DNA of 64,000 bases from the NCBI GenBank assembly GCA_963753485.1, contig CAVWCL010000010.1:1-64000 (forward strand), given 5' to 3'. The notes beneath the pieces are model-generated. The model did not search any database, had not been told where the DNA came from, and worked only from the letters and a program-made list of their open reading frames with translations. Made by a program: the position numbers and the translations under genes. Source of the DNA: CAWDLX01 sp963753485 (GTDB lineage Bacteria > Actinomycetota > Actinomycetes > Mycobacteriales > Micromonosporaceae). Below are positions 55,424-63,726 of the stretch, one piece after another. Each line of letters starts with the position of its first letter. Position 1 is the first letter of the stretch.

Positions 55424-56944
55424 GTGCCTCGAGCCGACGGCCGACTGACTCACGCACTGAACCCGGATCAGCCCGGCCCGCAGGACGAGTGCGGGGTCTT
55501 CGGGGTGTGGGCCCGGGGCGAAGAGGTGGCGAAGCTGACCTACTTCGGCCTCTACGCGTTGCAGCACCGGGGCCAGGAGGCGGCCGGCATCGCGGTGAGC
55601 GACAGCACCGGCGTCGTGGTCTACAAGGACCTCGGGCTGGTGGCTCAGGTGTTCGACGAGGCCACGCTGTCCAGCCTGCGCGGGCATGTCGCCATCGGCC
55701 ACACCCGCTACTCCACCACCGGCGGCTCGACCTGGGAGAACGCCCAGCCGACGCTGCGGGCCACGCCGGTCGACCGGGATGGGCGCGGCGTCGCGACCAC
55801 GATCGCGCTGGCCCACAACGGCAACCTGGTGAACACCGCCGAGCTGGCCCGTGAGGTGGCCGCCCTCGGGCACGAGGAGAGCTCCACCTCGGACTCGGCG
55901 CTGGTGACCTGCCTGCTCGCGGCCCAGCCCGACCTCTCGGTCGAGGCCGCGGCGATGGCTGTGCTGCCGAGTCTGCGCGGTGCGTTCAGCCTTGTCTTCA
56001 TGGACGAGGACACCTTGTATGCCGCTCGCGATCCGCACGGCGTGCATCCGCTGGTCCTCGGCCGGCTGGAACGCGGCTGGGTGGTGGCGAGCGAGACCGC
56101 GGCCCTCGACATCGTCGGGGCAAGCGTGGTGCGCGAGGTGGAGCCCGGCGAGCTGCTCGCCATCGACGACCATGGCCTGCGATCGAGTCGGTTCGCCAAC
56201 CCCGACCCCAAGGGCTGCCTCTTCGAGTACGTGTACCTGGCCCGGCCGGACACCACGATCGGCGGGCGCAGTGTCTACAGTGCACGCGAGCGGATCGGGC
56301 GCACGCTGGCCCGCGAGCATCCGGTCGAGGCCGACCTGTGCATCCCGGTGCCGGAGTCCGGCACCCCGGCGGCGATCGGCTACGCCCGGGAGTCCGGTAT
56401 CCCGTACGGCGCCGGCCTGGTCAAGAACGCCTACGTCGGGCGCACCTTCATCCAGCCCAGCCAGACCATCCGCCAGCTCGGCATCCGGCTCAAACTCAAC
56501 CCGCTGCGGGAGGTGATCCGCGGCAAGCGCATCGTCGTGGTGGACGACTCGATCGTGCGCGGCAACACCCAGCGAGCCATCGTGCGGATGCTGCGTGAAG
56601 CCGGGGCAGTCGAGGTGCACGTGCGGATCTCGTCGCCGCCGGTGGCCTGGCCCTGCTTCTACGGCATCGACTTCGCCAGCAAGGCCGAGCTGATCGCCGA
56701 TGGTTTGGACACCGAGGGCGTCCGGCGCTCGCTCGGCTGCGACAGCTTGGGCTACGTCTCGCTCGACGGGCTGATCGCGGCGTCTGAGCAACCGAAGAAC
56801 CGGTTGTGTAGGGCGTGCTTCGACGGGGAGTATCCGATCCCGTTGCCCGCCGCCGAGCTGATCGGCAAGCATGTTCTGGAGGGCGTGCAGCGTCGAGTGA
56901 CGCCGCCACCGCAGCTTCCCGCCGGGGCGCTGTTGCGCCCCTGA
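55424..56944 (+). CDS. purF: Amidophosphoribosyltransferase
   Basis: A 506-residue enzyme. A propeptide of about 22 residues precedes the nucleophile Cys in ECGVFGVWARGE, as in the self-processing, iron-sulfur type. RGQEAAGIAV, TRYSTTGGSTWEN and the PRPP motif IVVVDDSIVRGNTQRAIV are seen. It commits PRPP to purine synthesis. purM follows after 46 bases. Confidence 0.97.
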   Translation: MPRADGRLTHALNPDQPGPQDECGVFGVWARGEEVAKLTYFGLYALQHRGQEAAGIAVSDSTGVVVYKDLGLVAQVFDEATLSSLRGHVAIGHTRYSTTGGSTWENAQPTLRATPVDRDGRGVATTIALAHNGNLVNTAELAREVAALGHEESSTSDSALVTCLLAAQPDLSVEAAAMAVLPSLRGAFSLVFMDEDTLYAARDPHGVHPLVLGRLERGWVVASETAALDIVGASVVREVEPGELLAIDDHGLRSSRFANPDPKGCLFEYVYLARPDTTIGGRSVYSARERIGRTLAREHPVEADLCIPVPESGTPAAIGYARESGIPYGAGLVKNAYVGRTFIQPSQTIRQLGIRLKLNPLREVIRGKRIVVVDDSIVRGNTQRAIVRMLREAGAVEVHVRISSPPVAWPCFYGIDFASKAELIADGLDTEGVRRSLGCDSLGYVSLDGLIAASEQPKNRLCRACFDGEYPIPLPAAELIGKHVLEGVQRRVTPPPQLPAGALLRP

Positions 56945-56990
56945 CGATCAGCCGGCTTTGCGCCGACCACCGTGACCACAAGGGAGTACC

Positions 56991-58124
56991 GTGACGCACG
57001 TGACCGAGCGCGCCGCCCAGGCGGCCGGCGGGGCTGGCCAGGGCCCCGGCAGCGATGAGCGGGAGTACCACCGCACGGTGACGTATGCCGACGCCGGGGT
57101 GTCGATCCACGCCGGCGAGCATGCGGTGAACCTGCTCAAGACGAAGGTCCACCGCACCTGGCGACCTGAGGTCGTCGGTGACGTCGGTGGGTTCGCCGGC
57201 CTGTTCCGGCTCGACATCACCAAGTACCAGGAGCCGCTGCTCGCCTCGTCCACCGACGGCGTCGGGACCAAGCTGGTGGTGGCGCAGCAGATGGACCTGC
57301 ACGACACCGTCGGCGTCGACCTGGTGGCGATGGTCGTGGATGACATCGTCGCGTGTGGAGCCGAGCCGCTGTTCCTGCTCGACTACATTGCCTGCGGCGA
57401 GGTGGTGCCGGACAAGGTGGCGGCGATTGCTGCCGGCATCGCCGACGGCTGCCGGACCGCCGGTTGTGCGCTGCTCGGTGGCGAGACCGCCGAGCACCCG
57501 GGGGTGCTGCGCCCGCACGAGTACGACCTGGCTGCCACCGGCGTCGGCGTGGTCGAGTCGGCGCGGGTGCTCGGACCGCACCGGGTCGGCGCGGGTGACG
57601 TCGTGATCGCCATGGCATCGAGCGGGCTGCACTCCAACGGGTACTCGCTGGTCCGCCACGTCCTGCTCGGTATCGCCCGGATGCGGCTGGACAGCGTCGT
57701 CGACGACCTGGACAACCAGCGCACACTCGGCGAGGAGCTGCTCACACCAACGAAGATCTACGCCCGGGAATGCCTGGAGCTGATGGCCGAGACCGACCTG
57801 CGGGCGCTGGCTCACATCACCGGGGGCGGCATCTCGGGCAACCTGGTGCGGATCCTGCCCGATACGGTCGACGCGGTGCTCGACCGGTCGACCTGGCGCC
57901 CGCAGCCCATCTTCGACCTGGTGCAGCGCCGGGGTCGCATCGATCAGTCCGAAATGGAGTCCACCTTCAACATGGGGGTGGGGATGATTGCCGTGGTCGC
58001 CGCGGCCGACTCCGATCGGGCGCTCGCCCTGCTGCGCGGGCGCGGCATCGAAGCCTGGGTCGCCGGGGAGATCGTCGACGGCACCGGCAAGGTGGAGCTG
58101 CAGAGCGCATACGGCGCCGGCTGA
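56991..58124 (+). CDS. purM: Phosphoribosylformylglycinamidine cyclo-ligase (AIR synthetase)
   Basis: A 377-residue PurM. TYADAGVSIHAGEHAVNL opens the fold; LASSTDGVGTKLVVAQQM, DIVACGAEPLFLLDY and GGETAEHPGVLRPHEYDLAA follow; TGGGISGNLVRILPD is near residue 285. It closes the imidazole ring of AIR. The first 23 residues are a loose extension. A GC-rich hairpin lies downstream. Confidence 0.96.
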   Translation: MTHVTERAAQAAGGAGQGPGSDEREYHRTVTYADAGVSIHAGEHAVNLLKTKVHRTWRPEVVGDVGGFAGLFRLDITKYQEPLLASSTDGVGTKLVVAQQMDLHDTVGVDLVAMVVDDIVACGAEPLFLLDYIACGEVVPDKVAAIAAGIADGCRTAGCALLGGETAEHPGVLRPHEYDLAATGVGVVESARVLGPHRVGAGDVVIAMASSGLHSNGYSLVRHVLLGIARMRLDSVVDDLDNQRTLGEELLTPTKIYARECLELMAETDLRALAHITGGGISGNLVRILPDTVDAVLDRSTWRPQPIFDLVQRRGRIDQSEMESTFNMGVGMIAVVAAADSDRALALLRGRGIEAWVAGEIVDGTGKVELQSAYGAG

Positions 58125-58131
58125 GAGCGCT

Positions 58132-58156
58132 GGGCCGGCTCGGCGGGCGCCGGCCC
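58132..58156 (+). terminator. GC-rich hairpin after purM
   Basis: GGGCCGGC (58132-58139) pairs with GCCGGCCC (58149-58156) around a nine-base loop, eight bases after the purM stop. No T run follows. It probably separates purM from the radical SAM gene, whose own 90-base upstream region is less GC-rich. Confidence 0.55.
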
Positions 58157-58248
58157 CCACAAGTGATCATGTGTCACACAAGTGGGGCTTTTCGGAATAG
58201 ACATATGCCCCTAGGCTGGGGAAGGGCGGACAACTCCGGGGAGGGCTC

Positions 58249-59376
58249 GTGGGGTCTCCGTGGTCACGTCAATGGTCAGGTATGCGCGGCATCAGCCCGG
58301 CCCCCTCGTACGTGATCATGCAGCCGACCACCTTGTGCAACCTCGACTGCGCGTACTGCTACCTCCCCGACCGGGCGCACGAGCGCCGGATGACGGTCGA
58401 GGTGGCGCAAGCCGTCGCGGCCACCGTGAACGTCTGGGCGGCCCAGGCACCGCGGTTCTCCGTGGTGTGGCACGGTGGCGAGCCACTCGCCGCCGGCATG
58501 GCCCACCTCGGTGCGCTGATGGCGCCGTTTCAAGGAGTCGAGCATCACGTGCAGACCAACGCCACCCTCATCGACGAGGCCTGGTGTGACTTCTTCGCCG
58601 AGCGGGACGTGCGGATCGGGCTGAGCATCGACGGTCCCCGACCGCTGACCGCGTCGCGGGTCTTGCGCGGCGGAAAATCGGCCTTCGACCGGATCGTCCG
58701 CGGTATCGCGATGCTGCGCCGGCGGGGGCTGCCGTTCGCCGCGCTCTGCGTCGTGCCGGATCCGCGGCCCGGCCTCGCCGGCGAGCTGTACGGGTTCTTC
58801 GCCGAGCTCGGGGTGAGCGTGCTCGGGGTCAATGTGGAGGAGCAGGAGGGCGTGAACCTGCGCTCGAACGCCCACGACGATGCCGCGGTCCGGTCGTTCT
58901 GGGCGGAGCTGACCGCGGCCTGGCGGCGAGATCCCCGGATCGAGGTGCGCGAGGTGGAGTGGGCGCTGCGCTATGCCGGCGCGGTACTCGCCGGTGACGC
59001 GGACGAGCTGCTTCCGCGCCGGCACGATCCGATCCCGACGATCGGCCACGACGGTCGGGTCGTGCTGCTCTCACCGGAGCTGGCCGGGTTCACCTCACCG
59101 CGCTACGCCGACTTCAGCTCCGGCTCGGTGCTGGACTCCTCGTTGCGGGAGATCGTCGCGACGGCGGTCCGGGAGCCGGCCGGCTGGATCGCGGAGTACC
59201 TCGCCGGTGTCGAGGCCTGCCGGGCGCAGTGCGCGTACTTCGGTTTCTGCGGCGGCGCCCACGCCGCCAACCGGTTCTTCGAGCACGGCCGGTTCGACGG
59301 CACCGAGACGCGACACTGCCGCAACAGCAAGATCTCACTCCTGGAAGGGGTGCTGGACCATGCCCGAGCAGCATGA
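58249..59376 (+). CDS. Radical SAM/SPASM peptide maturase, cyclophane-forming type (GrrM/FxsB/AmcB-like)
   Basis: A 375-residue radical SAM enzyme. The iron-sulfur motif is C30-x3-C34-x2-C37 (LCNLDCAYCYL); WHGGEPL and SIDGPR are typical of peptide-maturing members. The C-terminal SPASM-like region has C324, C328, C334 (ACRAQCAYFGFCGG) and C357 (THCRNS-like). NRFFEHGRFDGTET between them is the pattern of GrrM/FxsB-type maturases that form Trp/Phe/Tyr side-chain crosslinks. GGGGAGGG lies four bases before the GTG at 58249; an ATG at 58282 is the alternative. The last 17 bases overlap the small gene downstream, its candidate substrate. Confidence 0.85.
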   Translation: MGSPWSRQWSGMRGISPAPSYVIMQPTTLCNLDCAYCYLPDRAHERRMTVEVAQAVAATVNVWAAQAPRFSVVWHGGEPLAAGMAHLGALMAPFQGVEHHVQTNATLIDEAWCDFFAERDVRIGLSIDGPRPLTASRVLRGGKSAFDRIVRGIAMLRRRGLPFAALCVVPDPRPGLAGELYGFFAELGVSVLGVNVEEQEGVNLRSNAHDDAAVRSFWAELTAAWRRDPRIEVREVEWALRYAGAVLAGDADELLPRRHDPIPTIGHDGRVVLLSPELAGFTSPRYADFSSGSVLDSSLREIVATAVREPAGWIAEYLAGVEACRAQCAYFGFCGGAHAANRFFEHGRFDGTETRHCRNSKISLLEGVLDHARAA

Positions 59377-59566
59377 GCCGCCCAGCCCGGCAAGCCTGAG
59401 CGAGCGGATGCGCGCAAGCGCCGGCCTGGGCGAGCTGGTCGCCGAGGCCGAGGCGATCTGGCGGGCCCGGGCACTGGCCGCCGGCGAGGATCTCACCCGG
59501 CCGGGCTGGCGGACCTTCGAGGACGCGTTCCCGACCTTCTACGAGTTCACCAACCGGCCACGCTGA
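59360..59566 (+). CDS. Candidate cyclophane RiPP precursor peptide
   Basis: A 68-residue protein starting inside the radical SAM gene (ATG at 59360, 17-base overlap). Residues 1-45 look like a leader: polar, Ala-rich and helical (LSERMRASAGLGELVAEAEA). The last 20 residues are aromatic-rich, with W50, F53, F57, F60, Y61 and F63 in GWRTFEDAFPTFYEFTN. FED and FTN fit the aromatic-x-Asp/Asn triplets that such maturases crosslink. No protease or exporter is adjacent. It could instead be an accessory protein; overlap, size and composition support the precursor call, which remains inference. Confidence 0.6.
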   Translation: MPEQHEPPSPASLSERMRASAGLGELVAEAEAIWRARALAAGEDLTRPGWRTFEDAFPTFYEFTNRPR

Positions 59567-59609
59567 GCGGGCTTGCCAAAGCGGCTTCGGCTCCGTCAGC
59601 ATCGCTTGC

Positions 59610-60401
59610 GTGGACGTGCATGGCCCGGAGGGCTTCGAGAAATTCGCGTTCGCCCACGACGGCCTGACCCGTGACGTCTACCGGGCCGGAGTCGGCCCGG
59701 CCATCATCGTGATCCACGAGATCCCCGGGCTGCACCCCGGCGTGGTGGCCTTCGCCCGCCGGGTGATCGATGCCGGCTTCACCACCTACCTGCCATCGCT
59801 CTTCGGCACCCCGATGCGCGAAGCGAGCTCGGGGTACATGTTCAACACCGTGCTGCGTATCTGTGTGGCCAAGGAGTTCACCATCCTGGCGAGCAACCGC
59901 ACCAGCCCGGTCGTCGGCTGGCTGCGGGCCCTGGCCGCGCAGGCTCACCAGGAGTGTGGTGGCCCCGGCGTCGGCGCGGTGGGGATGTGCCTCACCGGCG
60001 GCTTCGCCCTAGGGATGATGGTGGACGACCGCATGCTGGCGCCGGTGCTGAGCCAACCCGCGATGCCGGCGCCGCTCGGGCGTACCCGGCGGGCGTCGGT
60101 CGGCCTCAGCGACGCCGACCTGGCGGTGGTGAAGCAGCGTGCCGCCGGTGGTGTCTGCGTGCTCGGCCTGCGCTTCACCGAGGACAGCGGGGTGCCGGCG
60201 GAGCGCTTCGAGTCACTGCGCCGAGAACTCGGCGAGGCGTTCATCGCGGTCGAGATCGATTCGTCGGCGGGCAACCCGTACGGCATACCCCGCAACGCCC
60301 ATTCCGTGCTCACCGAGCATTTCGTGGACGAGCCCGGACACCCGACCCGGGCCGCGCTCGACCGGGTACTCGCGTTCTTTCGGGAGCGCCTACCCGCCTG
60401 A
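59610..60401 (+). CDS. Dienelactone hydrolase-family protein
   Basis: A 263-residue alpha/beta hydrolase. VIHEIPGLHPGVVAFARR is the oxyanion-region motif of the family, and the nucleophile elbow GMCLTGGFALG (Cys at about residue 126) fits dienelactone hydrolases, which use Cys. An acidic residue and a His near SVLTEHF could complete the triad. The natural substrate is unknown. It follows the RiPP-like pair by 43 bases on the same strand and may or may not belong to it. Confidence 0.8.
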   Translation: MDVHGPEGFEKFAFAHDGLTRDVYRAGVGPAIIVIHEIPGLHPGVVAFARRVIDAGFTTYLPSLFGTPMREASSGYMFNTVLRICVAKEFTILASNRTSPVVGWLRALAAQAHQECGGPGVGAVGMCLTGGFALGMMVDDRMLAPVLSQPAMPAPLGRTRRASVGLSDADLAVVKQRAAGGVCVLGLRFTEDSGVPAERFESLRRELGEAFIAVEIDSSAGNPYGIPRNAHSVLTEHFVDEPGHPTRAALDRVLAFFRERLPA

Positions 60402-60429
60402 GCCTGCGGGAGACCGGCTGGGATGCCGC

Positions 60430-60654
60430 TCAGCGGGCATTGCGGGAGCGGGTGGCCCAGGTGCCGTCCTCGGACGGCGGTTGCTCGTCGTCCTCGTCCT
60501 CATCACCGTCGAAACCGTCGAGGTCGTCGGCCTCGGCCTCTGGGCTGGCTCCGCCGAGTTCGCGCTGCAACGCAGCGAGGTCGGTGTTGGGGGAGTGGTA
60601 TTTCAACTCCCGGGCCACCTTCGTCTGCTTGGCCTTCGCCCGGCCGCGCCCCAT
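60430..60654 (-). CDS. DUF3073-family protein
   Basis: A 74-residue protein beginning MGRGRAKAKQTKVARELKY, the hallmark of DUF3073. The second half is acidic (DDLDGFDGDEDEDDE) and probably disordered. It is found next to purM in many actinomycetes; here the radical SAM pair and a hydrolase gene lie between. Function unknown. Confidence 0.85.
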   Translation of the reverse strand: MGRGRAKAKQTKVARELKYHSPNTDLAALQRELGGASPEAEADDLDGFDGDEDEDDEQPPSEDGTWATRSRNAR

Positions 60655-60871
60655 GGCGACCCCCTCGCACAGAAATTGCGGGGCAACCCGAGCTGGGTGG
60701 GCCCCGACGTTGTCAGGCATCTCTCGTGGCTCATACGGTACATGGCCCAGGGCCGGTTCGACACCTCGCCCCGACGTGGCGCGTCGAGGCTCGGCCGATC
60801 GGTTGACGTAAGGGTTTGACCAGCTCCTGGGCCTGACATCGGGGGCCTCGACACCAGTCTCACCACCCGCC

Positions 60872-61963
60872 TCAGCGGTCCCGTTCTAGGCGAATGCCGC
60901 GTAGCCGTCCGACCTCGGTCATCCGGCGCTCGGCCAGGCCGTCGGCGGCCACCGCCGGCGGTACCTTGTCCGCCGCGGCCAGCTCCAGAATCCGCTTCGT
61001 GGTGTCGTAGATCTTGGCGGCCCGGGCCCGGGCCCGCTCGAAGTTGAAGCCGTGGATCTCATCGGCCACCTGGATCACGCCGCCCGAGTTGATCACATAG
61101 TCGGGGGCGTAGAGAATGCCCCGGTCCTCCAGCAGCTTCTCGATGCCGGCGTGGGCGAGCTGGTTGTTGGCGCCGCCGGCGACGATCGTCGCGCGAAGGG
61201 TGGCCACGGTGTCGTCGTCGAGGGCGCCACCCAGCGCGCAGGGCGCGTACACATCGATCGGCGAGGCGACCAGTGCTGCGGTGTCGTCGACGACCTCGAC
61301 CTGCGGGTACGCCGAGCGCAACGCCTCGATCGCGGCCTCGTTCACGTCCGTCACCACCACGCAGGCGCCGTCGTCGATGAGATGGCTGGTGAGGTGGCGG
61401 CCCACCTTGCCGACCCCGGCGATCCCGACGGATCGGCCGGCGAGTGTCGGCGAGCCCCAGAGGTGCTCGGCCGCCGCGCGCATGCCCTGGAACACGCCGT
61501 ACGCGGTGAGCACCGACGAGTCGCCGCAGCCGCCGTTCTCCTCGCTGCGCCCGGTGACGTAGCGGGTCTCCCGGGCCACGATGTCCATGTCGGTGCTGTA
61601 GGTGCCCACGTCGCAGGCGGTGTAGTACCGCCCGCCGAGTGACTCGACGAAGCGGCCGTAGGCGCGCAGCAGTGCCTCGCTCTTGTCGGCGCCGGGGTCG
61701 CCCCAGATCACCGCCTTACCGCCGCCGAGATCGAGCCCGGCCACCGCGTTCTTGTACGCCATCGCCCGGCTCAGTCCGAGGACGTCGGCGAGGGCGGCCG
61801 ACTCATTGGGGTAGGGGTGGAACCTGGTCCCGCCGAGCGCCGGACCGAGCGCGGTCGAGTAGATCGCGATGATGGCGCGCAGACCGGTAGCGCCGTCGTG
61901 GCAGTAGACGACCTGTTCGTGACCGGTGGCCGGGCCGTCCTGGCTGGAGATGAAGACATCCAT
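60872..61963 (-). CDS. vdh: Valine (branched-chain amino acid) dehydrogenase
   Basis: A 363-residue Glu/Leu/Phe/Val dehydrogenase. AYKNAVAGLDLGGGKAVI holds the catalytic Lys pair region, DVGTYSTDMDIVARET the conserved Asp, and VGIAGVGKVGRHL the NAD loop. APCALGGALDDDTV and INSGGVIQVADEIHG follow. It deaminates valine and related amino acids, NAD-dependent. Placement beside a hypothetical gene and bldC matches the Streptomyces vdh neighbourhood as I recall it. Confidence 0.92.
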   Translation of the reverse strand: MDVFISSQDGPATGHEQVVYCHDGATGLRAIIAIYSTALGPALGGTRFHPYPNESAALADVLGLSRAMAYKNAVAGLDLGGGKAVIWGDPGADKSEALLRAYGRFVESLGGRYYTACDVGTYSTDMDIVARETRYVTGRSEENGGCGDSSVLTAYGVFQGMRAAAEHLWGSPTLAGRSVGIAGVGKVGRHLTSHLIDDGACVVVTDVNEAAIEALRSAYPQVEVVDDTAALVASPIDVYAPCALGGALDDDTVATLRATIVAGGANNQLAHAGIEKLLEDRGILYAPDYVINSGGVIQVADEIHGFNFERARARAAKIYDTTKRILELAAADKVPPAVAADGLAERRMTEVGRLRGIRLERDR

Positions 61964-62143
61964 TGTCTTGCTCCTCGGGTTGAGGGGCGGCAGCGGCCCT
62001 TGTGGGACCGCAGCCGGGACGCCGGCCGGGTCAGCCGGTAGCTCTGAAGCGTATCGGCGCGAGTGCGGGTCGTATGTCTGTCACGGGCCGGCGAATCTCC
62101 CGCATTGTGGTCAGCCGGCGGCAATCCGTGCGACGATCGCGCC

Positions 62144-62983
62144 GTGCCGACACTCTTCGCGTCCTACCTGCGGGTGTACGAGCCACTGAGCGCCTTTGAC
62201 CGGCAGAGCCAGGTGTACTGGCGGCGCTACATCCACGAGGGGCGGGCGGTGACCCCGGTGGAGGGCCCGGGTCGGCAGCGTACCGCGGTCATCGAAGCGT
62301 TGGGCGCCAGCTGGACCCGGTTGCCGGATCTGCCGGACGAGGCGTATGTGCTGCAGTCCGACGAGACCACCCTGATCTGCCCGTGGAACCTGCGGGTCCG
62401 GGTGGCCGAGGCCGCGCTGGAGGCGCGCGACGGCGTGCCGGCGATCCTGGCCGACGCGTTCGTCCCGCCCGCGCTCGCCGGGCTGGCCCGGGCGGTGGTC
62501 TCGGACTGGAACTCCGGGTCGCGGGTGCTGGAGTTCGGGTCCCCGCGCCAGCACGAGCAGATCTCGACCTGGAGCGTGCCGCTGCGCTGGTTCGTCCTGG
62601 TGGACCAGCAGGAGCGGGTCCTGGAGATCGGCCCGGACGGTCGGACACTGCGCTACCGCACGGAGATCTCCAAGGCGCGCCGGCGGGCGCATCGGGCCCT
62701 GTCGGTGCTGCGCCGTTCGGTCGGCGACGTACCGGTCTCGGAGGCGGTGGAGGAGAGCACCCGGTGGTTGGAGGAGTTCCATCCACGCTCGGTGGTGGAG
62801 CTCGACTACGGCGGCCTGGCGACGGTGCTCTCCGAGCAGACGCTGCGGGATGACGACTCGGCGGCTCTGGTCGCCCGGGGTCTGGCGGCATTGGCGAAGG
62901 GCGATGCGGACGCGGCCACGAACGCGTACGAGACGCTGGTCGATCGGTGGCGGGCAATTCAGCTTTTAGAGCGTTGTAACTGA
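62144..62983 (+). CDS. Conserved hypothetical protein between vdh and bldC
   Basis: A 279-residue soluble protein. PTLFASYLRVYEPLSAFDRQ opens it; SRVLEFGSPRQHEQISTWSV and PLRWFVLVDQQERVLEIG are the most distinctive parts; an Ala-rich helical end (ALVARGLAALAKGDADAATN) looks TPR-like. It lies divergent from vdh and 165 bases before bldC. Homologues occupy the same position in other actinomycetes as far as I recall. No function is known. Confidence 0.7.
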   Translation: MPTLFASYLRVYEPLSAFDRQSQVYWRRYIHEGRAVTPVEGPGRQRTAVIEALGASWTRLPDLPDEAYVLQSDETTLICPWNLRVRVAEAALEARDGVPAILADAFVPPALAGLARAVVSDWNSGSRVLEFGSPRQHEQISTWSVPLRWFVLVDQQERVLEIGPDGRTLRYRTEISKARRRAHRALSVLRRSVGDVPVSEAVEESTRWLEEFHPRSVVELDYGGLATVLSEQTLRDDDSAALVARGLAALAKGDADAATNAYETLVDRWRAIQLLERCN

Positions 62984-63148
62984 ATTGTTACCTACAAAGC
63001 TGGGCATTTGCCGCTTAACTCGTCCGACCATCCACCACCCATCATCCGTTCGGCCCATGTCGGACATCGGGGACTAGCCGGACGATGGGATTCGCGTCGG
63101 CCGGCGGGACCCCGGACGTCGTACTGAGTACCTGTGGAGGAGATCCGA

Positions 63149-63358
63149 ATGGCATCCCGTACGCACGAGCCCGAACCGCTGCTCACCCCGGCAGAGGTCG
63201 CGTCGATGTTCCGCGTCGACCCCAAGACCGTGACGCGGTGGGCCAAGGCCGGCAAGCTGAGCGCGATCCGTACCCTGGGTGGGCACCGCCGCTACCGTGA
63301 GTCGGAGGTGCGGGCTCTCCTGCAAGGCCAGATTCCGGCGCAACGCCAAGGCGACTGA
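63149..63358 (+). CDS. bldC: Developmental regulator BldC
   Basis: A 69-residue MerR-like single-domain protein. LLTPAEVASMFRVDPKTVTR is the HTH and GGHRRYRESEVRALL the wing. The near-complete match to BldC, which lacks an effector domain and binds cooperatively to repeated DNA sites, is clear. It keeps vegetative growth going and delays sporulation in Streptomyces. GGAGGAG lies before the ATG at 63149; a GTG at 63134 is a weaker option. Confidence 0.95.
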   Translation: MASRTHEPEPLLTPAEVASMFRVDPKTVTRWAKAGKLSAIRTLGGHRRYRESEVRALLQGQIPAQRQGD

Positions 63359-63456
63359 CATTTCCTACCCTGAACTCCGGTAGCACCCCCTTTGTAGGTT
63401 CCAAGCACATCGGCCTGTGTCGGCTCCCCGGACGCGGGCCGCTCAGCCGTCCCCGA

Positions 63457-63726
63457 TCAGCGGCCGGAGTCCGGTTCCGCGGATCGCCCGCCGGCGATCC
63501 GGGCGACCGTCGCGGAGTGAACAGTATCGATGTTACTCCCGGTGGGCAACAGGGTGGGAGACCCAGTTACCGAGTACCACTCGTCGGCGTCGCGGTACTG
63601 GACCTGTTGGCGTACGGAGGTGTCGTCCGCCTCGGTGCGCAGGGTCAGCTCGCCGGTGATGACGCCGACCTCGTCGGTCATCACCCCGCCGGGGCCCGCG
63701 GTGACGTCACTCGTGCGCTGCGCCAT
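63457..63726 (-). CDS. Small hypothetical protein downstream of the HNH gene
   Basis: An 89-residue protein overlapping the stop of the HNH-family gene by ATGA. VGVITGELTLRTEADDTSVR, then VQYRDADEWYSVTGSPTLL, are regular alternating strands. A later in-frame ATG would give a 74-residue form. Similar small proteins occur in actinomycetes without a role assigned. Coupling to the nuclease gene suggests a joint function. Confidence 0.55.
   Translation of the reverse strand: MAQRTSDVTAGPGGVMTDEVGVITGELTLRTEADDTSVRQQVQYRDADEWYSVTGSPTLLPTGSNIDTVHSATVARIAGGRSAEPDSGR

Noticed and set aside
59610..60401. The dienelactone hydrolase as a RiPP tailoring enzyme
   Set aside because: It follows on the same strand but with a normal gap, and the family is common in primary metabolism; nothing ties it to the peptide pair.
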